A stretch of DNA of 64,000 nucleotides from Cyathus striatus (Eukaryota; Basidiomycota; Agaricomycetes; Agaricales; Nidulariaceae): NCBI GenBank assembly GCA_025738555.1, contig JAOVFP010000010.1, forward strand, positions 2,914,001 through 2,978,000, given 5' to 3'. Each line of letters begins with the position of its first letter. The stretch's first letter is position 1. The notes beneath the pieces were generated by a model. That model did not search any database. It worked only from the letters and a program-made list of their open reading frames with translations, and was not told the origin of the DNA. This document shows, piece after piece, positions 22,306 through 36,730 of this stretch. Made by a program: the position numbers and the translations under genes.

Positions 22306-22917
22306 TACCCCAGTCGCACATAAAGTGGATGACCACCGAACTCCCTTATGTACTTCTTAGTAAACATCTCATCATGATTGATTCTTTGGATTGATCAATG
22401 TCCTATCCTGGCAAAGGCTTCTTTCAACTTTGATAAATTACTATCCTCTTGGCTGAGGTGCTATGTATTCTATCTTATATTTTTATATCCATGATTTATT
22501 TAAAGTCAAGTTTATTGTCCCCGGGGCGGACCCACGTCAGACTATGCATACGCATACATAGATCTTATCTACCGTATTTATTGACTCTTATCCGATGTTG
22601 CAATGAGAGTCAAGTTACACGAGTTCCATGATGCAATATATGAGGTCGTGACATCGATTGCCTATCTCTTAAAGTAACCTTGAAATGAAGATACTTACAG
22701 AAAATTTTCAAGGATTAATAGATGGAGATGTCGAGGTGTAGGGAATGTGTGATGGTTGTTCTATTCGATCAACATGAATCCTTGATCATATCAAGATGGT
22801 TGCATCTATGTACCCCTATAAGTAGCCACTATGAGAATTCGAGCACCCATACTATCCATAGCTGCAGTTAAATAAAACCATGGTACGCACATACTAGATT
22901 CATAAAGCCCCTACGAA
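22306..22917. other. Spacer between DUF6533 copies B and C
   Basis: No gene seen; presumably the 3' end of B and the promoter of C. Confidence 0.4.
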
Positions 22918-24505
22918 ATGTCTTCTGTTTCAATTTTGGAACTTCTCGCTACAGCCTTGCAACATCAACAAATTGTTAATGTACGAGGCTGCTTCATTTA
23001 TTTTAAATACGACTGATATTATCATGCTCTTCCACTGTTTATCAAGTATATCAATGGTAAGCTGTCTGACAGTTGAGGTCATTATTTTATATACTGAGGC
23101 AGTATACTAGTGTCTAGCCTTGCCATTCTTGTACACCTCATATGTCTTGCAGCCAAATCATCTTTAATGGAATATGGCATTTAGATCTTTGAATATACCA
23201 TAACTTTCGAACTTGAAGTTAAATTCGTTTGGAAATCACCATGGACATTTGGAAAGGTTTTGTATCTGGTTGTGAGATACATTCCATTCATCGACGTATC
23301 AATTAGTATCCTGGGTTTGTTATCTTTCCGAAATTAGCACCCAATTTGAAGTGACTGACTTGACTTGTTGCATAGGACGATCTATACCGTATTCCTCACC
23401 TCGATTATGTCACAATATGTTTAATGCAATGGCATGTAAGATTCAGCATTATTTTGTATTGAATTAATGTTGACTCATTAAAGGGCTCATTCTTGTAGGA
23501 ATGGGCGCAGCAGAAGGTTGGAGCAGGCGATATTTTGTAGTGTTTCTATTGTTGAACTAATATATTGAACGGATCAGTAATCTTTACGCTGCGTACATGG
23601 GCACTATGGGTAAGAAACAAATGGCTAGCATACTTCCTTTCCGTGTATTACATAACATCGTGGGCCGGCACGTTTGTCGCAGCAGGGATTTCCGTCAACA
23701 CACTTGAATGTAAGTTCTTCATCGGGGACCGTGATTTATAGGCATCAATATAATAACAATTTTCAAGTTGGTGTTCAGCAGTATATTGCGAGAGGATGTA
23801 TCGTAACTGGAGGAAACTCATCACTCATACTGGTGGACTGGACTCTTCTCTTTGTCTACGACTTTGGTGATTTTTCAGCAGATAGTTTGTGATTCTAAAC
23901 CAACTGTACATTCCAAACAGTGTTAATGGTGTTAGTGCTCATTCCGGCATTTAAAGCCTGTATGTTCCTTATTCGTTGCATATTAATTCTTGATAAAATT
24001 TGTGATACAGTTAAGCAAAATGAAAAATCGTACATATTGAAGACAGTGCTCAGAGATGGTACGACAGCTTGTTCAATTTCTCAATATACATCTCCAGTTT
24101 GCTTGAACGTTCACTAGGAATTATTTATTATATATATCTATTCGGTGCGTCTAGGCCTCATGATATTTCGACTAGCCCTTAATATTCGATGTGCTCAGTG
24201 GTCTCCTTAGCAAATCTAGTCGCGATCCGCACATTGAGTGTACACCTTCGTTCTTTCCGGTGCTACTAATAACATGAATCATGCTAACCAACACCTTACA
24301 TCTAGCCTGATTACTTTGACGTCATTTTAGTGTGAGTTTTCCGTTATACTGTTGGTATGACACTAATATAAGTACATAACACGGTAGGCTAGGACGCGTT
24401 ATCCATGCGGTTCTAGCTTGCAGAGTGGTTCTTCATACTCGCGAGTTGGCGAGTATCCGAAACGTGATCGGCTTTACTAGTGATATTGTGGTACCGACTG
24501 AATGA
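22918..24505 (+). CDS. DUF6533 membrane protein (copy C)
   Basis: Starts at the ATG at 22918 (MSSVSILELLATALQHQQ) and ends in a TGA at 24503-24505. The DUF6533 core is clear: FELEVKFVWKSPWTFGKVLY and RYIPFIDVSISIL near 23210-23320. Later exons read VIFTLRTWALWVRNKWLAYF (23580), RGCIVTGGNSSLILVDWTLL (23790) and VLMVLVLIPAFKAC (23925). The C-terminus has the family ending VIHAVLACRVVLHTREL. It is the most diverged of the three tandem copies. Expected to span the membrane several times; function unknown. One donor near 24330 is not certain. Confidence 0.72.
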
Positions 24506-25112
24506 TACATTAGTTATCACGATGGCAGTGTATCGCTATTGTAGTACTATACATATATTTGTAGCTTTCAACAACTTTTGAACAAGGGCGAGCAGTTTCT
24601 CAACCGTTAGAAGGCTAAGTATCAGGGATTCAAAGTCGCTTTTCAGGTGCTGTACCGATATCATTATACTCAATAACAGTACTATACTTATTTGAATTCG
24701 ACCTGGCAGGCTGGCACTTACGCTATAATTACTTTCGGTTCAGTACACTAAAAGATTGTAACGTAACCGGCAAGGAATCGGCGTGTTTTCCGAAATTTCT
24801 GACGTAGTGATCAGGTAGCGATTGCGTATGGGAATTAAACGGGAATTGCCGAAGAGAAAATATGTACCCGCCCACACTGGCCACGGAAATAGTCCCGGAG
24901 TCGGGCCCGTCTATTTCCGCGACTATACTGCGGGCTTGCACTGCGCGAACATACGTTTTAGCACTCTCATTCTGCACTAACATGTCGCTCTATTCTCAAC
25001 GGGTTCAATCCCGGTCTATTTCCCCGGTATCCATCAGTCGTCCAGCACTCCGTGGGTCAACATCCCCGACCTCTTGACGAATCCGTGTTGCTGCAACACT
25101 TTGCGGACCGCC
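24506..25112. other. Spacer upstream of P450 copy 2
   Basis: No gene seen. A minus-strand open frame at 24729-24983 has no family features. Confidence 0.4.
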
Positions 25113-25119
25113 TATAAAA
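25113..25119 (+). promoter_or_regulatory. TATA box of P450 copy 2
   Basis: TATAAAA in the context CGCCTATAAAACCGCG, 126 bases before the start codon at 25245. This spacing allows a normal transcription start and 5' leader. Confidence 0.55.
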
Positions 25120-25244
25120 CCGCGCTCAAACATGGACCCACTCATCATTACCATTGTTCTCACTCGCTCACTCACTCTCACTGAAAAAACATCACCTCTA
25201 CAGCCTCTCAGAGCTTCCCTTAGCTTAAAGCTTCTTCGAGCACG

Positions 25245-27676
25245 ATGATGAAGTTATCACTTGGACTCGCCTTTCTCTCGAAAGCACTTCCATTCTATAT
25301 CGTTGCATCTGCTTCTCTTTACGCAATCCTCGACATTCTCCGCGCAGGTCAGGTCCACAATCTTCCTTCCTGGGCCATCATAGCGATATCTCTCTTTGCA
25401 CGGCCTATCTTTCTTATCGCTAGTGGCTATTATACCGATTATAAGCATGCAAGAGCAGCAGCAGCTCTAGGTGCAACTGTAATCCCAACCGTCGAAGAGA
25501 AATGGCCTGTTTCTTTCAACACGATGAAGAAGTTTGTGGACAATCTTCATACTGGATATCCAGGTACGCATTCACAAAAGTCTTACCAAGCATTTACTTA
25601 TTCAATTCAAAAGGTGATTTGCTTGTGGACTGGAAAGAAAAGTACGGAAACACGTATCAGATCTGTCTTCCACTAGAACGACGAGTATGTTCATAATTTA
25701 TTCTATTGAATTAACCAAGTTTCTTATCGTTTTCGAGGTTTTCACGTTCGAGCCAGACCATGTGAAAGCGATCCTGGCAACGCAGTTCGCTACCTTCGAA
25801 AAGGGTTAGTCACGCACTTGACAATATGTGTTGTAGCTACTTACCCCCCGGCGGTTCTAGGACCGATGGCTTTTGAACAAGCCAAGTCTATGTTAGGAAG
25901 CGGCGTCTTTAATTCGGATGGTACGTCTCCGGTCACCGGTATCAGAAATCAACGAGACTCAATCGTTCAAACAACTAGGTGACATGTGGAAGTTTCATCG
26001 CACCATGACCCGGCCTTTCTTCATAAAAGACCGCATCAGTGACTTTGGTATATTTGCTACACATGCAGATGAAGCATTGCGACAGGCAAAAGCCAGGTTG
26101 TCAGAAGGATATCCCATCGACTTTCAGGTACGTCATCCATCGTATTGGATTATACGGAATCTCAACTAATAATATCTTGCAACAGGATCTCGTCTCGAGG
26201 TTTACCCTCGACTCCGCGACCCAATTCTTATTCGGTACAGATGTAAAGTCCCTCGGTGCAGGCCTCGCGTACCCGACATCCTCCCACAAGCCCAATCCAC
26301 CAACATTCAATAACCATCCTTCAAACCGTTTCGTAGCTGCATTTTTGGAAGGCCAAAAGAGCATATCCGTTCGAGCACGAAAAGGCCAGATTTGGCCTCT
26401 CGCCGAGCTCGCCGGAGATCAGATGAAACCTAACAGAGTAGTTGTTGACGAGTTCGTCACTCCCCTTATGGAAAAGGCGATTTCGAGAAAGCAGATGAAG
26501 AACGACGATCTGGATGGAGAGAAAACAGAAAGTCTCCTTGACCATCTGGCTCAGCAAACCGAAGATCCCGCGGTCCTCAAGGATGAGGTGTGTACTGGTT
26601 TTTTTTTTTACCTTGTCAATTGCTGACAGTGTTGCAGCTTGTTAACTTATTGGTGGCTGGCCGCGATACGGTATGTCTAATCGCCATACCAACTTGTAAA
26701 CAATAGGAAAGCTGACGATTGCTACGACAGACGGGATCACTATTGACATTCTCTCTCTATATGCTGGCTGAGCATCCGGACATCGCACAGAGGCTTAGAG
26801 ACGAAATTCTCGGCAAGGTCGGAGCAACAGAGTACCCCTCGTATGAAAACATCCGCGATATGAAGTATCTCAGGGCATTCTTGAACGGTAAGCCTATTCC
26901 TATTTAGCTAAAGATGTATGCTAATAATTATCGTAGAGGTCTTAAGGTTATATCCACCTGTGTAAGAGATTTGACTATATTTCTATATGTTCTTTACTAA
27001 AATTAGTTTTTAGCCCCATGAACAGTAGAACTGCAAATAAGGATACTGTTTTCGAGTCCAAAACTCCAGGAGCTCTCCCGCTCTATATTCCCGCAGGAAC
27101 AAGAGTATCATACAGTGTCTTCGTGATGCACCGCCGCACTGACCTCTGGGGTCCTGATGGTAAGTTTAATGCGTTTAATTTTTTTATCAGCAATTCTAAC
27201 TGAAAGCCTCAGCATTGGAATTCGACCCAGACCGTTTCATCGACGAACGTCTTGCAAAATATCTCACGCCTAATCCGTTCATTTTTTGTCCGTTTAATGC
27301 TGGCCCGCGTATTTGCCTTGGACAACAGGTTCGTCGTTAGCCATTTCGTGATATCATTATTGTCTAATGCTTTGTGTAGTATGCATATCAGGAAGCTTCT
27401 TTCTTCCTCGTTCGACTATTGCAGCAGTATTCGTCGTTTTCGTTGGCTAGAGACGCACAACCAATAGATAGCCTTCCACCGAAAGAGTGGGCAGGCGCCC
27501 AAGGCTTGAAGGGATCTGAGAAAATCCATCCACAAGCACACTTGACGATGTATAGTAAGGTATGTTGTAATTTCGTATCATTTTCTAGTATCTTAATATT
27601 GATGTTTATGATAATTTAGGGTGGTCTTTGGGTCCGCATGCAGGAGGCTACATTGCGTCAATGCCATATTTACTAA
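25245..27676 (+). CDS. Cytochrome P450, CYP63-like (copy 2)
   Basis: Heme monooxygenase with an N-terminal membrane anchor. It is a close paralogue of the gene at 10051-12655, with the same order of exons except one lost intron: the micro-exon is fused to the next exon here. Motifs are [15 protein letters not shown] near the N-terminus, [32 protein letters not shown], helix [10 protein letters not shown], the ExxR motif in [21 protein letters not shown] and the heme loop [12 protein letters not shown]. The last exon gives [10 protein letters not shown] and the stop at 27674-27676. A TATA box lies 126 bases upstream. The gene faces F-box copy 2, as P450 copy 1 faces F-box copy 1. It is intact as read. 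CYP63-type enzymes oxidise hydrophobic xenobiotics and alkanes; the substrate here is not known. Confidence 0.88.
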
Positions 27677-28009
27677 ATGCTCCAAGGGATTACATGAAAA
27701 GTATTTTAGTCGTTGTACCTATTCATTTTCACTGTATTACAGCTGCAGTATACATGAACCAACATAGCTTATGACTGTATATTACTTAATATTATGCATA
27801 GTCAATAGAAATTCATCTTGAACTTCATCAAAATTGCTGAACAATTCCTCTGAATCCAATCTGAATATGAAGACTCTGAATGTAGCAGCGATTCATTACC
27901 ACTATCCCCTTCTTTATCCAAAATCTCTCAATTTGATGAAGTACGAGGCATTCTTCTTGTATGTCCAAACCAAAATTTTGCGTGAAGCGAAGCATTTAAT
28001 ATATATATA

Positions 28010-28123
28010 TTGAATCCATGATTTTATGTCGGCGACATTTAATAATTGATAAAGGAACAGGACGGTCAGAAGCTTGTTACACAATAGCAGACCCTTCAAA
28101 ATCAGATTCATACGAATGAAGCT
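28010..28123 (-). pseudogene. Out-of-frame C-terminal remnant of F-box copy 2
   Basis: Downstream of the stop of F-box copy 2, another minus-strand frame reads SDRPVPLSIIK. This matches the RPVPLSVVKV segment near the C-terminus of copy 3 and the HPVPLSLVKV segment of copy 1. The frame differs from that of the upstream coding region, so a stop plus a frameshift separate the two parts. Confidence 0.65.
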
Positions 28124-29507
28124 CTAATTTTCCAAGAGACCGTAAGAGATCGTAGTAAGGTCGATATCTCGCATGAGAAGACGAGGGAGTAATTCTTTAA
28201 TGCTCAGCGTATCAACAGTTAAACTTTCTACATCAGGTAGCTGGCGAAGAAGTTGGATGGAGCAGGAGAGGCTACAATTATTTAACTCTAGCCGCTTGAT
28301 TATACTTTTTGATCTTTTAATCATGCAGAGTAAGTCATTCAGCACCTGATCGGGGTCCTCATGATTTCGAATTTTCAAGTTGATTAGGTTTGAGATATGT
28401 AATATAGACCAGATCGCGCTCGAACCAGTTTCTGTACTAATAAGGTCATGAGCTACCAAGGTATGTAGTGACGGAAGCACTATCATTTGCTCAGGTGCAT
28501 GCTCTATGTTATATACGCAGTTGTTTATCCATTCCAGCTCCTCCAGCAGAGGAACGGCGCGCAATATATCCATGAAATTGACCAATGACCCATTCACATT
28601 ATTTAGTGTCAATTTTTTCACTTTGCTCCATTTAATATGTTCTGAAGCACCTGTTAGCATACTAATATCTTTCAATGTAACCTCTTCCAGGTGATCCGCA
28701 TTCTTGAATAATTGAGAAGTGTACTCGGGATAAAATTTATCTGAAGTTCCTGTTATATTCAAACTGCGAAGTTTGCTGAATTGGTTGTAAGTTGCCATGG
28801 CTCCATACGTGTGTTGTAAAAAAACTTGAAGCGATACCACGCGATCTTCTTGATTCATGATATCTTCAAGTACTCGACGACGTAATGTTGGGTGGTACCA
28901 ATCCGAAAGCGATATAGACAGGGGGGCCTCCTTAGAGAATTCAAGACAAAACTTGATTCTCAGGGGGACATAAGCGTGATTGATTTTCGTCTTCATTTTC
29001 TGGGAATTAACTAAGCTGAACCTGCACCAAAACAATGGTGTGTCTTGTATCACGGACCTCCAGCGCACACACACTTGCACTAGCTCCCATATATGACCGC
29101 GCGGTGCACAAATGTCAATAACTTCTCCGCAAATCACATAGCTAAATATTTCACGTAGGAGATCATCCGGGAGTTTGCGTATAGGTGACAAAAGTGAACG
29201 GTGAAAGGCATGTGATCTTCGAATATTTGACAGTTGCGATTGCAAATTGGATAGGTCAGTTTCCAGAGTCTGAATGGCAACCTCACTGTCAGAGACAATT
29301 ACTTCGATAATGGAGCGGTCAGATGGGTTCGGTACGTAGTAGGAGCGAACAGCATCGGAAGGAACAGGTTGGCTCCTTTGCACTTTGGCAGGCACCGAGC
29401 GGCATTCTGTGCATGCTGTTAGGTTACTATCGGTTCAGTTAGGCGTGGTATGGAACAAACGATGCAACATAGACTGACGTACGTAAACCTAAAGCTGAAT
29501 GATGCAT
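28124..29507 (-). CDS. F-box-like protein (copy 2), C-terminally truncated
   Basis: Main exon 28124 to about 29419, with a probable short first exon starting at 29507 (MHHSALGL) and an intron ending just before PCTEC. It has the same layout as copies 1 and 3: a Cys pair, a coiled coil (LETDLSNLQSQLSNIRRS), the F-box LSPIRKLPDDLLREIF, and leucine-rich segments. It stops about 100 residues earlier than its paralogues, after ELLPRLLMRD, and the missing tail survives out of frame downstream. The F-box is intact, so Skp1 binding may persist, but the substrate-recognition end is damaged. First-exon assignment is less certain than for the other copies. Confidence 0.75.
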
Positions 29508-29701
29508 CTGAGTTCATGGCTAGTATCTGGAGACTGGCAGTCTGATAGATAGACAAGGAACTGTCGAAGGTTGATCATAAGCGATGTTACAGCATTTATA
29601 TTGAATTTTATATACATAATCCATTGTATACAATAGTAGTAATTGAGATTCTGCCTAGACCTTACTACATTCAGAGCTGATAGAAGACGTACCATCCTGC
29701 A

Positions 29702-31483
29702 TTATGTGTCCGACAACCCGTCTCTATCATACTGATCCACTAAGCTCTCCTCCTCCGTCCACTTCTTCCTCTCAACCGAATCGTCTTGATCGTGACGTCC
29801 ATTGCTCTCTTTCTCCTCCAAAAAATTCGTCGCTCCTTCTGGTCCTACCAAAACTACCTCAATCTCTATTCCCAGTTCCTGACCGATATTCTTCAACTGA
29901 TCCAATTTACATACATACTCCCTATAAATTATAGGTTCTTCACATGCACAAACGACTTTGACAACAGACAAAGGAACTGGACGCAATGTCTCGTCTTCAA
30001 TGGTCGAAATTCCTATAAGTGATCTGGACCGCATAACGTTCGGGAGGAGCTCACTAATGATATACAGGGGGTTATTTACCATGCTCCCCCGATGAAGCTC
30101 TATTTTTCGTAGAGAAGGCCAGAGGCAGACGGGCCATAACACGTTAAATGGGTCCCATACCAAATGATTGAGGGCCTCATGCGTGTAATGTGGTGAATAC
30201 ATTCCCAAGAAATAAATCTCTTGTACACCAGGAAGCTGTTGCATAAATGGTAAAGTTTCCGATTCGCAGCAATCCAGGTGAAGTTGCTTGATAACACATC
30301 CTGACCTATGAATCATACTGAAGACAGCGTCATCACAGTGACCTTGGATTCGAAAGTTGGTAATATGTGGAGCTCGAATAGCAGACCAAACTTCGGTACA
30401 TTCGTCTTCAGCAGTACCGTAGATGTTCAACGTAAGCAGTGATGGAAGTGTTATCACCTGCCCAGGTTCATATTGTGTAGTTGTAGAACTCATGACGTTG
30501 GTTATCCAGGTTAGCTCTTCTAAGGCTGGTATGCTCCCTAGTAGGGCCTTAAATTCATTTAACGAGGCATGGACACCCCGTAGTGTCAATGTTTTCAGTG
30601 CGGGCCATGCAACTTGTGGAGGCTTGGTTAGCCATATATCGTTCAGCGTAGCATCTTCCAGTTGACTTGCACCTTGAAATAATTGAAATCGACAAGCAAA
30701 TGAATGGCCGTGAAGAACTAATTTTCGAAGTTGCGCGAGCCCTCTTCGCTGGATCGAGGCTACCGCAACTGTACTCGCTGCCATTCTGTTCACTGTAGTG
30801 TCGTTCATTGAAAGTGACATCAACCGATGTGAGTGATTTGCAATGTCTTCAAGAGATTCAATGGGGAGTCTACTATGAGGTGGCCATGGCCACAACGATA
30901 AGGACAATAGAACTATCCTGGAAAATTCGAGGCAAGACCTGATTCGAAGAGTGCTGGAAGCTACACTGATTTGTATATTTTCAACCTTAAAGTTACGCCA
31001 AAGTGGTGGGGTATCTTGTACCACGTTTCTCCATCGTATGCAAACTTGCAGCAGGTCCCACATTTGATTGCGATGTAATCCAACATCGATAGCATCCCCG
31101 GAAATGACGTGACCAAATATTTCGCGTAGAAGTTCATCTGGAAGCTCGCGTATAGGCGATAAGAGTGAACGGTGAAAGTCGAAGAAGCTGCGAATGTTTG
31201 ATAATCGTGACTGGAAATTGGATAATTCAGCTTCCAGAGCGCGAATGGCGTCATCGCTGGCAAAGAGTATATCTTCTATGGCAGAGCGGTCAAGCTGGTT
31301 GGGCACGTAGTAGGAGCGAACAGCAGAAAAAGGAAGAGGCTGGATGACGACTTTGCTGATAACTGAATGACATCTTGTGCATGCAGAAGGAAGACTAGAG
31401 CATCAAGTAAGTTTACAAGCATTCGAGATGAGTGCAGAACGATCGTACTGGAAATTGGAGGGTGAAAAGTCAACAGAACACAT
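29702..31483 (-). CDS. F-box-like protein (copy 3)
   Basis: Two exons. Exon 1 is 31449-31483 (MCSVDFSPSNF plus two bases), followed by a 54-base intron. Exon 2 starts at 31394 and runs to the stop at 29702. The encoded protein is about 575 residues. It has the ACTRC pair, the coiled coil LEAELSNFQSRLSNIRSF and the F-box LSPIRELPDELLREIF. A leucine-rich middle follows, and the C-terminal tail is highly charged (EEKESNGRHDQDDSVERKKW). The acidic and basic tail is not present in copy 1. It is a likely SCF ubiquitin-ligase adaptor of unknown target. It is in tandem with copy 2 and on the same strand. Confidence 0.85.
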
Positions 31484-32306
31484 TTCAGCCTGGTAAGCAG
31501 TTGGATAAACCACGTTCGTAGAGGTAACGCCCCAACCGGACGATGGTAAAGATGAAAAATTTAAAGTTAAGAAATTTTAGACTTCAGTGCTGCTTGCATG
31601 ATGTGAAGGCGGAAAACGCCGGGAGCTGGGACATAGGAAGTTTTTGGAAAGTTTGGGAAGTTAGGTAAGTTACACTGACTGTGATCGTAGATCCATTCGA
31701 GTCATACTCAACCATCTCGTGGCTAGCACCAGGCTAACCAAGCGATTACTTACAGGGCCATAAACCGATTCCTGGACAATGATACAGTCGAATTCCTTGT
31801 AGCAAACATAACTAAAGCAAGAAATCGCAGTAGTATCATGGCGAAATTTCTGAGCAAAATGTACCCTCGAGATTCGAGAGTGTATTTCCAGCAACAACTG
31901 GTTTCAGTTGTAGCGACGATCATGTCATAATGCTGCATGGGGAACTAAATTGAAGGTCAGTTTAGAAGTCCATAGAAGAATTTGAACGGCTTACACCTTC
32001 CTATAACAAAAAGAACACACAACGACCATCTGCGCATGTTAACCGAGTACTAACGACGAAACCGCAAGAATAGCACTATACACTGTAAAAGTTCACAAAC
32101 ACCCTTCCATGTCTTCGTTCCAGCAATCAGTTCGTTGAATTACCCCCACAGTTCGAAAATACAATGCAGTGCAGTGCAGTAAAAAAAATACAGAAATGCA
32201 ATTGAAGGTATGCAAAAATCATTCACATTGTTGTCCACAGACTCTTTCCTTATCTTCCAACATGCCAGCCCCGTCTCCTGGGGTTAAGAGAACAGCGATC
32301 ACGTCA
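31484..32306. other. Spacer between F-box copy 3 and UPRT
   Basis: No gene seen. A short microsatellite of TGCAG/GTGCA units lies at about 32164-32180. Confidence 0.4.
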
Positions 32307-34670
<2,364 letters not shown>

Positions 34671-35981
34671 TCATATCAACTGATTCTTCAAAGCAGCCTC
34701 AATCTCATCAGGAAGCGACTCGAGCACGGTAATCTTCCGGCTCTCCTTAGCCTCCCATCCGAACTTCTTGAGGCGCTGTGGGATGCCAATGAGATTACTC
34801 CCCATCAGGGACCACCCGTCTGTCGGCTCTCGTGTCAGCTTCAATGTTACTACGGAACGTGGAGGGACTTACAATGGCCGAGCGGATCGACGACTTCGTT
34901 GGGTAGTGGCCTTGTTCCGCCGACTGGGATAAGGCCTTTACTGAACATAACCTGCATACTGTTTCAGCGGATGTCGGGAGATATTTTAAACGGACTCACG
35001 TCTCCCATCTTTCCGGTAATCTGGTTATTAAACAACATCGGCTGGTCACTCGAGACAAAATCTATAATCTCATATTTAGTTCTGCCTCATGTCGGCCAAG
35101 AGATCATCCTTACAGATCCCTTCCTTGCCTTCATCAGCCTTACCCTCTAACGCAGCTTTGAACACGACCAAAATCGCGTCGGCGCAATCCTTCACATGTA
35201 TATTCCCCATTCTGCTAAATCCCGGGCCCCATGTCCCAGCGTGGCCCGCCTTCTTAAACATATCCAAGAAAATACGCACAGGCATCGTCGTCTTCTGCAC
35301 ACCTTCATTCATAAAACCTATCAGCGGCCCACACTCGTATAAAACCACCGAAAAGACGTACCTTCTCCAACCCCATAAATCCACGCAGGATTAACAATTA
35401 ACGTCCGTATGAGGGTCTCCTTCCTTGTCCCGTATTCCACAATCAGCTTATCCGACTCCAAATGCATGTTGATCGATGGGCACTGATCTAAATCGAGCCC
35501 AACGTCGTTATACTTGGGCACCTTTTCCAGTTCGATGAATTCGCCCCGGGAGTTGTCGCTCGTTATACCTTGTCCTGAGATGTGGATGTATATAGGAGGA
35601 TTGCCTGGTTTGGCCTTGGAGCGCTTTTCTAGGCCTGCGAGGGTGGCTTTGCAAGGGATATTTTTTATCACATTAAGGTGTGTAGGGAGAGAAGGTGGAC
35701 GTACAGACGACGCTGGTGTGGTGATCTGAGCTGGCGCAGTTGATCACATAGTCTGCTTTGGACGCTTCCTCTTGGATAATCGCGTCGTCTTCAAGCGTTC
35801 CTTCGACGACCGAAAGGTTGGGATAAATAGCTTTAATCTGCGCTTCTTTCTTCTCTATCGGAGCGCGAAGTAGAGCTCTGATATGGAACTTGGGCAAGTC
35901 GGATTTCGAGAGGAGGATAAGGAATTGAGAACCTAAGAATCCAGTGGCTCCAAGCAGGAAAAGAGTGCTAGACTCAGACAT
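34671..35981 (-). CDS. NAD(P)-binding epimerase-like (extended SDR) protein
   Basis: Multi-exon gene starting at 35981 (MSESSTLFLLGATGFLGSQF) and ending in a TGA at 34671-34673. The N-terminal LLGATGFLGSQ is the glycine-rich dinucleotide-binding motif of a Rossmann fold. Residues KADYVINCASSDHH form the next strand. HLESDKLIVEYGTRKETLIR supplies a probable catalytic Tyr region, though the usual YxxxK is altered to ESDKLIVEY. IVNPAWIYGVGEG is the conserved substrate-side segment of extended SDRs. The C-terminus includes NIHVKDCADAILVVF and ESLPDEIEAALKNQLI. Substrate unknown; similar fungal proteins are annotated as NAD-dependent epimerase/dehydratase. It diverges from the DUF6534 gene. Confidence 0.8.
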
Positions 35982-36652
35982 GGTAGCAGGGGATGATCAT
36001 CTGTGGGTGCTGCTCTGATAGCCTGATATACCATCCTGATTCTTCGCCTATATTTTTGTTCACGCTCATTAGATGTAAGCGAAAGGAAACGCGAAAGGTT
36101 TCGTATGTTCTTATCGAACGGAATGTTTTCTAATGTTCTCACCGTATCTTGCGGAGCTTGCCTTTTGATAATTCGCGCTTTACTCTTTTTGGTTAATCTC
36201 AACCGCGTGCTGTTGCATTTCGACAACATCACGCCGAGCTCCAACGAGGCTTGTTCCTTTCCGCGAACAGACATTTGAATTGAAGGGAACATCGTTACTA
36301 GCCGTTTTACGGCATCAGTATTGCCTCCCGAATAATTCCAGTTACCATCCAGGTTTGCTCGCTGCCGGTCGATCTATAGAAAATCATTTATCAGTCTCAA
36401 GCGTCGACAAATTTCTTTAAACCACAAATGGCTTACGCATTTCCTTTTCTGAAGAGAAACATTGCAATTCGGATTGACTTGCAGATGCGGCAATTGGCGA
36501 GAGTGGCCCTGAGCGTCATCTGCTCAACTTGAGAGTCCCCAAGCCTTTCTCCTTCATTTTACATTTGTTTCCAAGTCGAGTTTACCTGACTCTACATATT
36601 TAGACTGGACTGTTTTCGGCTTATGAAAATGAATGACAACGTATGGGGGAGG
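35982..36652. other. Divergent promoter region
   Basis: Lies between the SDR gene (-) and the DUF6534 gene (+). A minus-strand frame (to 36292) overlaps the SDR start and shows no family features. Confidence 0.4.
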
Positions 36653-36660
36653 TATATAAA
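36653..36660 (+). promoter_or_regulatory. TATA box of the DUF6534 gene
   Basis: TATATAAA in GGGGGAGGTATATAAACC, 71 bases before the start codon at 36731. Confidence 0.55.
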
Positions 36661-36730
36661 CCGACGTTCGAGTGAAGTTTCATCGTCCATTCTTTTGCAT
36701 TTGCCTCTAACCCCCCAGTCCGTATATAGT

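Noticed and set aside
32219..32306. Longer C-terminus for the UPRT gene ending at 32219
   Set aside because: It would need a different frame after the PGLGDFGERR motif; the family normally ends within a few residues, which fits the stop at 32307.
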